A stretch of DNA of 64,000 nt from Balaenoptera acutorostrata (Eukaryota > Chordata > Mammalia > Artiodactyla > Balaenopteridae): positions 29,012,116 through 29,076,115 of the forward strand of contig NC_080073.1 of the NCBI RefSeq assembly GCF_949987535.1. Direction: 5' to 3'. A program made the position numbers and the translations under genes. The stretch's first letter is position 1; each line of letters opens with the position of its first letter. Positions 22,361-31,784 of this stretch are shown here, piece by piece. The notes under the pieces were generated by a model. That model was not told the DNA's origin. It did not search any database and worked only from the letters and a program-made list of their open reading frames with translations.

Positions 22361-24234
22361 ATACCAAAAATGCAGAAATAGCTGAAATGAATTAAAAAGT
22401 CACCATAGGCATCTGGAGGAATGCCTATGAATTTATGAAATGCAAAGAAATTCCTTTGATATGAAATCACATATATGTATTTTTAAAAATTGAGGCTAGA
22501 GAGGAGAAAAGTGACTGGATGGATTAGGCCTGGAAATGCAGAGGCCCTTCCCTATAACCGAGGAGCAAAGTCAACAGCTTTGAACTAAACATCTATCGCA
22601 ATGGGAACATAAAACAAACTGGCTGAAACTGGCAGATCCAGAGAATCAGAGGGGGGGGGGGAAGGGAAGGTGTTCAATAGCCTCCTAAACGTTTCATAAA
22701 CTTCAATCATCTCTCTCGTCTTCCGATCTTTTACTAATTCTTCACCTTATCTTTTCTCCTCTGACAACAAGTCCTGTATTTGATCCACATTTTATCTCTT
22801 TATGGGACAGCTGATATGACAGTAATGTATAGTTCACTGAAGAGCTAGAATAGTCTGCAGAATAGTGAAACAGTCACTCGGAAAAACACGCTCAAGGTTG
22901 AATGCTATCTAAAGAAGCTACTATAAATGAGTGGGCAGCAGCAGGCAAAAAGCAAGTATTTGGTGGAGAATGCTTAGGAAACAGGGAAAACTTTACTTCC
23001 AATCCTCAGACTTAATTGAGCTTAGAAAGTGAGCGTCAAAATCATTCTCTGTTGTTCCTTAGTTGAAAAGCCAGCCGGGCTGTAGGAACTGTGACCGACT
23101 GACATTGACAGTCTTCCATCTGGAGCTTAATCTGTCTCCAAACGTCTGTGACACTGGTCTGTCTTTCACAACAGGTTCACATAATTCTGAAGGCCAGGCA
23201 TCAAGCAAGAAGCCAGAGTTCTAGTCATTAGTCACACATCCGGGCCACGGGGCAATTCCTTTGCTTGCAGCTGGAGACGATACGATGTTCCATGATGTGG
23301 CTCGTAATGAGGAGTACACAGAGATGATGGGATTGGATTGCAGCAGTGAGGCACTGCTAGCAAACAGCTCCAGCTTAAGGGAGCTTCCCCTCTGCTGCTG
23401 GCTTTCTCTCCTGAGCCATAGATTTGGCTCCTGATTGACTGTCTCTGCTGGAGCTCATTAAGGGGTTGGGCTGCAGCCTGTCTGTCCAGCTATGGTAAGG
23501 GACAGAGCTGCACAGTTGCTCCCTGCCTTCAATGCCCTGATGGTCATTGTCTCGATGCTTCAAAGGGACAGTCATCAGCTGTTTCATTTGAAGCAGGTTT
23601 GTGGGATCCAGCGGTTCCTTGAAACATTTAAAGCCTGTTTCCTCTTACTTTGAAGAGAATGTGTTTACAAATGAAAATATTATTTGGATAGGGTAATGAT
23701 GAGAAAAGGATACATTATGATACAGGGTCTCAGGACTCAGCACAGGAATAGGTGTAATGAGGCACCCCAAATTAACTGATTTTCTTCAGTTTATGGGTAT
23801 TCAGTTTTGGTGCTTTCTGGCCAAAAAACAAAAACAAAACAAACCCCACATTGAATTAAATAGTTTTCATTATCTGACAAAAACAAAGCAACCCCCCTTG
23901 CCTTTTTTTATCTTAACTAAATTCAAGGGTGAATTAATTAAGTTAGCTGTGGTCATTGGGATGTTATGTAAAATGTTGGACAGTGTTTTCAAATTAAGTT
24001 TCATTCATGAAAGTCACTTTAACACAGTTCAAGTAGATTTTTTATGTTATTGACTCTGTATTAGCTAACAGCATAACAATAAATTGTAATTTAGTGAAAA
24101 GTGTAGTTAGGGAATGACGCTCCCTAGTTTTCTGTGCCTAGAAGCTGGAGGATCTATAGGAATAAACAATTATGTGTGTTTGACCAACAGTTCCCAGTGT
24201 TTCTCTTTTCTGGACTCAGAGGAAGGACATATAC
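22361..24234. other. Repeat-poor stretch, includes G12 run
   Basis: No repeat family is recognised over almost 1.9 kb. A G homopolymer lies at 22651-22662. The subregion 23000-23650 is GC-richer than its surroundings and free of recognisable repeats. Open frames at 23375-23587 (-) and 23757-24053 (+) have no domain pattern; the second is low-complexity and AT-rich. Confidence 0.5.
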
Positions 24235-24450
24235 CTAGAGGAACAGTGTTGTGTGGTGATTCAGAAGGCAGATTCTGGACCCAGACTTGGATTCAAATCA
24301 TGGCTGCATTGTTTATGTCCTTGAGCAAGTCCATCCTCTTCTCTGGACCTTGCTTATCTGTAAAATAGGAATAATAATGGTAGCTACCCTATAAGGTTGT
24401 TGAGTTATGTGAATGAGAATGATGTTATTTTAAGGATAATCTTAAATGTG
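24235..24450 (+). repeat. MIR SINE, ancient
   Basis: AGATTCTGGACCCAGACTTG, TCAAATCATGGCTGCATTGT, TTGAGCAAGTCCATCC, ATCTGTAAAATAGGAATAAT and TAAGGTTGTTGAGTTATGTG follow the MIR pattern. Confidence 0.85.
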
Positions 24451-24604
24451 CTTTACTTGTGTATGCATGATTAATCATCTGGAATTATTGTGGAGTATGT
24501 AAAATACGGAGACGTTGTTCTGGGGCTGTAGAGTTGAATTAAAGCATTTTGTTGGGTCATCTGTGGAGATTTGTGCTTATATAATGATAAAGCTGTAGCA
24601 TCAT

Positions 24605-24800
24605 AAAAATCATCGTGCATATTTATGGACCCCTTACTGCATGACAGGCAGTGTTCTAAAAGGTCTATGTGGATTATCTCACTGAACCCTTTCAACAACC
24701 TTATAACAAAGGTACTATTTTATCTTTATTTTTTCTGTGGTATTAAAGAACTTGCTCAGGTCTCAGAGCTGATCTCTGTTGGAGGTGATTCTTAAGCTCC
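24605..24800 (-). repeat. MIR SINE, ancient, antisense
   Basis: Reversed MIR blocks: TTACTGCATGACAGGCAGTG, GGATTATCTCACTGAACCCT, CAACAACCTTATAACAAAGG, then CTTGCTCAGGTCTCAGAGCT. Confidence 0.75.
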
Positions 24801-25399
24801 GGTCAATTTGAGTCCAGATGCCAGTTCTCACCTACTACAGTTGTAAGGTCCTATGACCCAAGGAGCCTTCTCCACCAACTGCCTGAGCTTTCCAGACAAT
24901 TGTCTTGGCTCTTGTTCACTTTTCTTGACAAAGAAAGCCTTGTGTTGTGAGAAAAACTTTTCCTTGCAGGTGAAATATGTTTAGTGGAATTTATTTTGCA
25001 TTTTTAGTGACGCTTGACTCTTCACCTGGCTCTGTGATTAATCTGCCACGGGAGTGCAGTGAACCTTTAATTATAGCTTCTTCACCCTCTCTCTTCCCTC
25101 TGTGTGCTTTTCCACTGTTTAAGGTTCCAATGGGCTGGTTGTTCTGAAGGAGGTTTAACCTATATGTTACATAAATTATGGCCTTTGTGTACAGAGAAGA
25201 AAGATTACAGTTTCTGATTTGTGATATTTTTCCTACCAAAGATACCTCCTTTCTTTTCTGTACTTACTGTGCAGTTTGTTGAAAACCACCCTATTACCTG
25301 GTGGTGGTTCTGGAAAACAAACTGTTCCCTATCTTTCACTGTGGCCAAACTTGAGTAACATATGGATGCCATTTAAAGGGAAAAATTCTTACGAACTCC
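24801..25399. other. Unassigned sequence
   Basis: No gene or repeat family is recognised. Confidence 0.45.
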
Positions 25400-25413
25400 C
25401 AATGTTGACTTAA

Positions 25414-25424
25414 TTTTTTTTATT
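25414..25424 (-). terminator. Possible polyadenylation signal downstream of the small frame
   Basis: On the - strand AATAAA occupies 25424-25419 and merges with an A run to 25414, about 300 bases after the stop of the candidate small frame. It could be a true signal, the tail of a retrocopy, or an A-rich coincidence. Confidence 0.25.
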
Positions 25425-25726
25425 TGGTTAGTAAACATGTAAAAATATAAAACTAGCTATAAGCTTCTACGTGTGTAGTTCTTAAACAAATGTGAAACCA
25501 AAACACATTTACAAATTAAATGCAATCAGAATGACAAAACCAAATTCAAGTTAGCAACATTAATTTAACATGATGGATGATGTTTAAACAGAATCATCTC
25601 TGGAAATATCAATTTGGGATGTCTGTTATGTCAAAGGTTCTATACATCTTGTCAAACCTGTATTATTCTGGACTGTGTGGTGACTCTGTTTCCCCCAACA
25701 CTTTGAGCTGTATCTACTGGGACAAT

Positions 25727-25936
25727 TCATTTGTACCCTAGCCCTACTCTGAGGTCTTGGGGCACAAACACATTATTGAAATAGTAATTCTGCCTCTTTT
25801 GTCTTTGGCTTGTGACAATTAACATAGCACTACCTGACATCACTGCAATTGTAAATGCAAATCCAGGCACAGAAATTTTGTGCTGGTTCCCATATTTTAG
25901 GTGCCATGTAGCTGATCCAGAATACATCTGGAACAT
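25727..25936 (-). CDS. Candidate 69-residue single-pass membrane protein (unrecognised); possible terminal exon
   Basis: I do not recognise this protein, and no function is proposed. The frame runs from ATG 25936 to TGA ending at 25727. Residues 1-24 are polar to mixed, about 25-43 form a hydrophobic segment (GFAFTIAVMSGSAMLIVTS), a basic cluster QRQKR follows at 44-48, and the tail ends in RVGLGYK. An in-frame stop lies just upstream of the ATG. A textbook acceptor lies 16 bases before it: CTAAC branch-like motif, long pyrimidine tract and AG at 25953-25954 (antisense). Downstream, a repeat-free stretch of about 300 bases leads to AATAAA at 25424-25419 followed by A residues. This could be a last exon holding a whole small CDS, a retrocopy, or chance: frames of this length are common in the window. 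Confidence 0.25.
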   Translation of the reverse strand: MFQMYSGSATWHLKYGNQHKISVPGFAFTIAVMSGSAMLIVTSQRQKRQNYYFNNVFVPQDLRVGLGYK

Positions 25937-26059
25937 TTTAAATGAGTGTTATCTAAACAAAAACAAAAGTTAGAAAAATCTCATCAAGAATTTCTAGACC
26001 CCCAAGAACATGCCCCAAGACCCCAGTTTGAAAAAGAAGTTATCAGCACTTTTTCATCT

Positions 26060-26400
26060 GTGGAGAAGACTGCTGTTTTCTTTGCTGGGAATGCTCTTCC
26101 CGTGGAGTGTTGCATGGCCCACTCCCTCACTTCATTTAGGCCATTGTTCAGTGTCATTGCCACGGGAAACCCGCCCCTGCCCCCCTTGTCTAGGGTAGCA
26201 CTCAACATCATCTTGGCCCCTTAACTGTCCTGTTTTACTTCAGAGCACTCGTGCCCACCTGGCACTTTTGCTTGTTTGCTTTTATCTGTCTCTCGCATTA
26301 GAATGCAAGCCCCACTGAGAACAGAGTTAGGTTTACTTACCACTGTATTCTCCACGTCTCACAGAGGAGGTGATAAAGATCTGTTGAACCAAGGAATGAG
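26060..26400 (+). repeat. L2 LINE 3' end, ancient
   Basis: CTGGGAATGCTCTTCCCGTG, CATTTAGGCCATTGTTCAGT, ATTAGAATGCAAGCCCCACT and CCACTGTATTCTCCACGTCT follow the L2 3'UTR order. Confidence 0.8.
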
Positions 26401-26489
26401 TGGCCTTACTCTCCACCTCTGTACCTTTTTGCTGCATCCCCAATCCCACTCTCCATCTGGGTAAGACTCATTTTAAAAACCATCCCCAC

Positions 26490-26700
26490 TTGAGCCTGTA
26501 TCCCCTCTGTTCCTCATTGGAACATCAAGAATCTTTATTGAGACCCCTTTTATGTTACTCCTGAGGTTTACCTCCTGATCTCTTTTCTTCGTTTTTTTCT
26601 CTTCTACTAGACTCTGAGCTCCTCAAGGACAGCGTCTGTATTTGATTAACCTCTAAAATTCCCCCAGTATCTGGCATGAATGCAGAAATGTCATATATGG
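26490..26700 (+). repeat. Repeat shared with 30823-30960; L2-like
   Basis: The block from TCCCCTCTGTTCCTCATTGG to TCTACTAGACTCTGAGCTCC is closely similar to 30823-30945 on the same strand. The end (CTAGACTCTGAGCTCCTCAA, CAGTATCTGGCATGAATGCA) is L2-like. It may be two old copies of one family or a local duplication. Confidence 0.5.
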
Positions 26701-27034
26701 GAATCTGAAACTGCAGAGTACTAAATATCATTCACTTCTATTCTACAGTGTCCTACAGAGTGATTGGCAATGCTAGGAGCTTGATGAGAATCAATGGTTA
26801 GCAGGTGGTATAAAACACGGTAAGTTGTAGGGGTTAAATTCTCTATGGCCAACCTGATGCTACTACTACAATAGAAGAACTTCAATTTAATTCACCTGGG
26901 TTTTGTTCATCTCCCGTGATGTGCAAAGCCCTAGTTAGATGTTATGGTGGCTACGATGAGGAGTGTGTTGCTTTTGAGTTCACAATCTGATGGAGAAGAC
27001 CAATAGCAGGGGAGAGAGAAAGAAAGAGAGATAA

Positions 27035-27480
27035 TATTTGTTTGTTCATTCATCCACTCACTTTTTCATTCTTTCATCAGATATGGAGTGTTGTGTGCTT
27101 GCTACTAAGTGTAAGAAAAACCCAACAAACCTGGGTTATAACCTAATCCTAATGGAAGAGAGAGACAAAATGATACTAATGCCAACTTTGGTTAGTGCAA
27201 GAAAGGAAAGGAATGCAGTGGTATGAAAATGCATGTGTAATATTCCCTAATCTGAGGTAGGGAAGGTTTTCCTTCAGGCAGTACATTGAACTGAAACCCC
27301 AAGGATGAGTGGGCCTTAACCAAAGGCAGCAGTAGGGGAATAGTATGTGCATGGGGATCTGAATTGTAACATGGTGATAAGAATATGGGGCGAAAGAGAA
27401 AGTAATTCTAACTATAGGTCTGGAGAGCTTCATCAAGAAGGAGGGTTTTGAGTGGGACTTAAGAGACACAGGTCATTAAC
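27035..27480 (-). repeat. L2 LINE fragments, antisense
   Basis: TTTGTTTGTTCATTCATCCA, AAGGTTTTCCTTCAGGCAGT, GGGGAATAGTATGTGCATGG and GAAGGAGGGTTTTGAGTGGG follow the reversed L2 pattern, with heavy divergence. Confidence 0.55.
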
Positions 27481-27546
27481 AGGTACATGGAAGAGGAGGA
27501 GAAGGTGGTCAAGACAAGAAGAGCAGCCTTATCATAAGCTCACAGG

Positions 27547-27619
27547 TGGCACCTTGTAGAACTGGCTTGAGAACTGTGCAGAGAACTGTGGCACCTTGTA
27601 GATCTGGCTTGAGAACTGT
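27547..27619. repeat. Two-copy direct repeat, 31 bp units
   Basis: Copies at 27547-27577 and 27589-27619 differ at one base and are separated by 11 bases. The unit contains GGCACCTTGTAGA and CTGGCTTGAGAACTGT. The near-identity contrasts with the old sequence around it, so the duplication looks recent. Confidence 0.85.
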
Positions 27620-28093
27620 TGGCAGGGTTTATGAAGAACCTCTCCAGTAGAATAATCAGGATGAGGAAATACAGATATATCTGTGGACCATGAGTCACAA
27701 ATTCAAAACATTTGCTGGTTGAAAATTAAAGCTTGTTATGCTTAAAAGGTTAATAGTGTATAAAGAATCAGCTAAGATCATTCTTAGCCGAAGCTACTAT
27801 TAATATTTCCATAAATTAAAGATCTTTATCATTAGCCCTGTATGTCAGTCTTCTAAAGCAACTTAGCACATGGAATCACAGATACCTCTTTTCAGAAAAA
27901 AAGTGAGATAATTTGTTAGAAAAACATTACAAATTTTATTGAGTTGACCACTCAATTACAGCTACATTACTGAATTACACCTGTTCAGCCCAGTGCTGGG
28001 GAATTTATTAGTACAGCCTCCTCTAGAGCTAATGGGAAATATAGTTCCAAAGCTCTTTGAATCTATTGCATATTCTGTAAGAAGTGCTTTTCC

Positions 28094-28413
28094 GGGCTTC
28101 CCTGGTGGCTCAGTGGTTGAGAATCTGCCTGCCAATGCAGGGGACACGGGTTCGAGCCCTGGTCTGGGAGGATCCCACATGCCGCGGAGCGGCTGGGCCC
28201 GTGAGCCACAATTACTGAGCCTGCGCGTCTGGAGCCTGTGCTCCGCAATAAGAGAGGCCGCGATAGTGAGAGGCCCGCGCACCGCGATGAAGAGTGGCCC
28301 CCACTTGCCGCAACTAGAGAAAGCCCTCGCACAGAAACGAAGACCCAACACAGCCATAAATAAAAATAAAATAAAATAAAATAAAAATAAAATTAAAAAA
28401 AAAAAAAAAAAAA
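28094..28413 (+). mobile_element. CHR-type tRNA-derived SINE with 15-bp target-site duplication
   Basis: The element begins GGGCTTCCCTGGTGG, has an A box (TGGCTCAGTGG), a B box (GGGTTCGAGCC), the long body to AACACAGCC, then (AAATA)n and a run of about 20 A. Direct repeats AAGAAGTGCTTTTCC flank it at 28079-28093 and 28414-28428 without mismatch. It is very similar to the copy at 9608, indicating the same subfamily. Overlapping open frames are by-products. Confidence 0.96.
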
Positions 28414-28428
28414 AAGAAGTGCTTTTCC

Positions 28429-28904
28429 TGTTGGGACTGCACTCCAGGCTTGACAAGGTGAGCTGTGAGGTCTTTATTTCTTACAGGATTTGGGAAAATC
28501 ACACCAGTACTGTTTGTTCACATGGGCTGTGACGTCAGGGAGCAGCTGGGCTGTGAAAGCCTGTTGTGATGTGTCTTTTCCAGCCTCTGGATAGATGACC
28601 CTCTCCTCAGCCAGAGAGACATTGAAGAGCTGTTCTGTTCCCAGTGCTGAGCTACCTGCATTTGAGTTTTCCTTACCCAGCCAGTATGCTCACTGCCCAC
28701 AGCCACCTCCGCTTATTGATTTGGGACCTGTGCCAGTGTCTAATTGTTTCCTTCACATTGAGTTTGTTCCAGGTTGCTGACTCCTATCTAGTAATTTTTC
28801 TCCTCCATATTGTCCCCTTCCATGCCCTCCCTCACTAATTTTTTGAGTAGCCTCAGATGTCATAGGTTTGACCCATCAACTCATATCAGGGCCACAAGAA
28901 CAAA
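28429..28904. other. Unassigned sequence
   Basis: No feature is recognised; several overlapping short frames on + have no domain features. Confidence 0.5.
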
Positions 28905-28977
28905 CTTTTTTTTCTTATTACCTTGGAACTTTTTTTCTTATTACCTTGGAACTTTTTTCTTATTACCTTGGAACTTT
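28905..28977. repeat. Three-unit minisatellite with shrinking T runs
   Basis: Units at 28905-28928, 28929-28951 and 28952-28973 share the core CTTATTACCTTGGAA behind T runs of 8, 7 and 6 respectively, then a partial fourth unit (CTTT). Cores are identical, so the duplications are recent. Confidence 0.9.
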
Positions 28978-29583
28978 AGGGCACATAAAAAAAAAAAGAA
29001 AAGTATTCCGAGAGGTTCTGGCTTCTTCCTCCACCCCCCTCTCCCTCCCGGAACATCTTTTTGTGTGGGAAGGTATTGTGGATGTGATTACAGTTATTTA
29101 ACCGAGAACTTCTCAAGGGGCGTGGCAGGTTGACGGATTCCATATGTCACCATGTATTTGAGATCTCTTAAGTACTTGTTTTTTAGTTTCCCAACAGCCA
29201 CTCACTTCTCAGAAAGAATTTTTCCCTGCGGAGGGTAGGTAGGGGGCCCTTGCTGTCCTGATCCTCTTTTCTCTGTCTGCCTTCACTCTTACTCAGTATT
29301 CTGTTGGCAAGGTAATGTATTTCATGTTTTCCTATTTTCCTCTTAACATTTTTCAAAATACCTTAGCAGTTGTATCATAAAGCAGCACAAAATTCAGAAA
29401 GTTCTTTATTTTTGTTTACTCTGCAACTGATATTGAGTATGTGGAAAAATATTTTTATGATAGAAGAAAAAGCTAACAATCATCTTACTTAAAAAAAAAT
29501 AAACTAACTAGCATCAGTAGATGGAGGAACTTTGGTACCTTATTATAAGCAGCGTTCATTCTAAGCATGCATAGAATAGTATA
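28978..29583. other. Unassigned sequence
   Basis: No gene or repeat family is recognised apart from an A run at 28987-28997. Confidence 0.5.
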
Positions 29584-30091
29584 CCGGCATATCTCAGAGA
29601 TATTGCAGGCTCAGTTCTGGACCACCACATAAAGTGAACAAAAATATCACAATTAAGCAAGTCACACAATTTTTTTGGTCTCCCACTGCATACGAAAGTT
29701 ATGTTTACACTATACTATAGTCTATTTAAAGTGTGCAATAATTGTCTATTAAGTGTACAATAATAGCATTATGTCTAAAAATGTATATGCCTTAATTAGA
29801 AAATTCCTTATTGCTAAAAAATTCTAACCATTATCTGAGGCTTCATCAAGTTGTAATCTTTTTGCAATAGTAACATCAAAGATCACTGATCACAGATCAC
29901 CATAACAAATATAATAATAGTGAAGAAGTTTGAATATTGCGAGAATTACCAAAATGTGACAGAGACACGAAGTGAGCAAATGCTGTTGGAAAAATGGTGT
30001 CGACAGACTAGCTCTATGCAGGGTTGCCATAAACCTTCCATTTGTAAAAAACCACAGTATCTGCGAAGCACAGAAAAGCAAGGTATGCCTG
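29584..30091 (+). mobile_element. Tigger1-type (Tc1/mariner-pogo) DNA transposon, internally deleted
   Basis: Terminal inverted repeats are visible: CCGGCATATCTCAGAGATAT at the left and GCAAGGTATGCCTG at the right. TA dinucleotides flank the element at 29582-29583 and 30092-30093, as in pogo-type insertion. The left end (AAGTTATGTTTACACTATAC, TTGCTAAAAAATTCTAACCA) joins directly to the right end (AACATCAAAGATCACTGATC, GCAAATGCTGTTGGAAAAAT) near 29864, so the transposase gene is missing. It was a non-autonomous derivative. The 102-codon antisense frame at 29890-30198 overruns the element and is not a gene. Confidence 0.88.
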
Positions 30092-30379
30092 TAGAGTAGT
30101 GCAGTACTCAAAGGGTGGTCCTTGCTCTGGTGACAGTGTGTGACAAAATAATCACAGAACTTGAGTAAGAATTTAGAAACTCGTGTGCAACTAAGCATAA
30201 ATTTGTTGAATCTAATAACAACAAATTTTAATTTGAAAGCCTTTATCTTTTTTCACTTTGGTAGTAATTAATTTTTATTGTGTTTTGTAAAAGTGTTTAT
30301 CTGTGGTGAATTGGGACACCTTTCTGCCCCCTCCATCATTCATTACAGTTTACTGGAAAAACACTGACGTGTTTAGGTT
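30092..30379. other. Unassigned sequence
   Basis: No feature is recognised. Confidence 0.5.
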
Positions 30380-30670
30380 AAAAACACAAGCCCAAGCATT
30401 GATCTTTCATTGCCCTTGGGTATGAGTCCTAGATATGCTATTTACTGGCTGTTTGCCTGAGCCAGTTACCAAGTTTCTCTAAGCCTCATACTCTTTATCT
30501 CGAAAATGTGGAAAAGATGATACTATATTTACCTTGCAGGGTTTTTGCTAGGATTAATTATGATGTTGTAGGTAAAGCTACAGGGCACTATTCAGCCAAA
30601 TTTGGCAGCCCTGGAAAGAACTTCAGTGAGATGCTTGGTACGTGATAAAACTCAATATATGTTTATTATG
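30380..30670 (+). repeat. MIR SINE, ancient, with inserted bases
   Basis: TATTTACTGGCTGTTTGCCT, CAGTTACCAAGTTTCTCTAA, ATCTCGAAAATGTGGAAAAG, GGTTTTTGCTAGGATTAATT and a terminal ATGTTTATTATGATTTG follow the MIR order. Confidence 0.75.
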
Positions 30671-30822
30671 ATTTGTTATTAAGTAGAATTTATATATGCC
30701 ATATATCCTATCTCAGGGATATTAGGAAACAGAATATAATAATATCCTCATTTAGGTGACACATATATAAAGTTCTCTCAGGACATGGACTTGAAGGAAA
30801 ACGTTATATTTAGTCCCTTCTA

Positions 30823-30960
30823 CATCCCCTCTGCTCCTCATTGGAACACCAGAGTGTTTGTTGAGACCACTTGTATGTTACTCCTGGGTTTTACCTCTGA
30901 TATTTTTTCTTCATTTTTATCTCCTCTACTAGACTCTTCTCAAAGATTATATTCTTACTG
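30823..30960 (+). repeat. Second copy of the 26490-26700 repeat
   Basis: From TCCCCTCTGCTCCTCATTGG to CTCCTCTACTAGACTCTTCT it follows 26497-26620 base for base with scattered substitutions. It then diverges. Confidence 0.6.
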
Positions 30961-31784
30961 GTTTTCTCAATCTTATGTGTTCTGATGTGTATGGAAATTA
31001 CTAGAACTTGTATATAGAGAGCATCTTCAAAGAGCAGATGTGTATTGTTAGTCATCATTATAGGCAGTGTAACTTTGATTCTGCCCCATGAATTTTGACT
31101 CTACTTGGGTAAAATGGTCACACAGGACTCCTTGATAGGTGTTCTCAAATTAGCTTCCAGAACTTTGTACAGAAGGGTGCTAGGCTCCCCCACCTTTTTG
31201 CATGTGTATATTTCTTTTCTGGCTTAAAATTTGCATATTCGTTATTCATGCAACGAATATCCATCAAAAACCTTTTGATACCCTGTCATTTGCCAACCCA
31301 GTGGCAAAAATGATGGTATGTATAAGCTAAAAATGACCCAGGAATTATAGGAGATAAAGATACTTGTTGAGCTAAAGTAGGAGATGCCTTGTAGGTATTT
31401 AGATGATCTCATTGTCTTCTACATTTTAATCATAGCCTCTCTCTGTCCCTTTTTTCACAGACTCTTAAATGTATATTTTTTCACAATTTTAAACTCTTAA
31501 GTTAGGATGTATCTCATAATTGATGGTCACTTATATTCACTCTAGGTAGGTAGCATTTGGGACATAGTTCTTTTGGCCTGCACATGTGTGAACTTTGAAA
31601 GGGTCAGCATCAAAACCCACAGAATGGATACTGGTGGTGTGGAAGAAAATCCCAGAAACAATATTGGCACACTCTTAGAAGAAACGCCTGTTCACTTGAT
31701 GACACAGAGGGTGGCAATGTGCAGGCTGTAATGATCTCTCCAGTTTGGTAGTCAACCACAGCCAGACTACAAGCTTGCGCCTTT
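30961..31784. other. Unassigned sequence with one exon-like open stretch
   Basis: No repeat family is recognised. The + strand is open for 62 codons from 31546 to the TAA at 31729-31731 and follows a pyrimidine-rich acceptor-like sequence ending AG at 31544-31545. I do not recognise the product (contains HRMDTGGVEENPRNNIG), and this may be chance. Confidence 0.3.

Noticed and set aside
23757..24053. 98-codon + frame
   Set aside because: AT-rich, low-complexity Lys/Gln/Phe content, no domain or supporting context.
28905..28977. Regular spaced repeats, CRISPR-like at first sight
   Set aside because: Units are adjacent without variable spacers, the cores are in a T-rich minisatellite, and the genome is a mammal's.
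29890..30198. 102-codon - frame
   Set aside because: It spans the right end of the Tigger-type element and flank; it is not related to the transposase frame.
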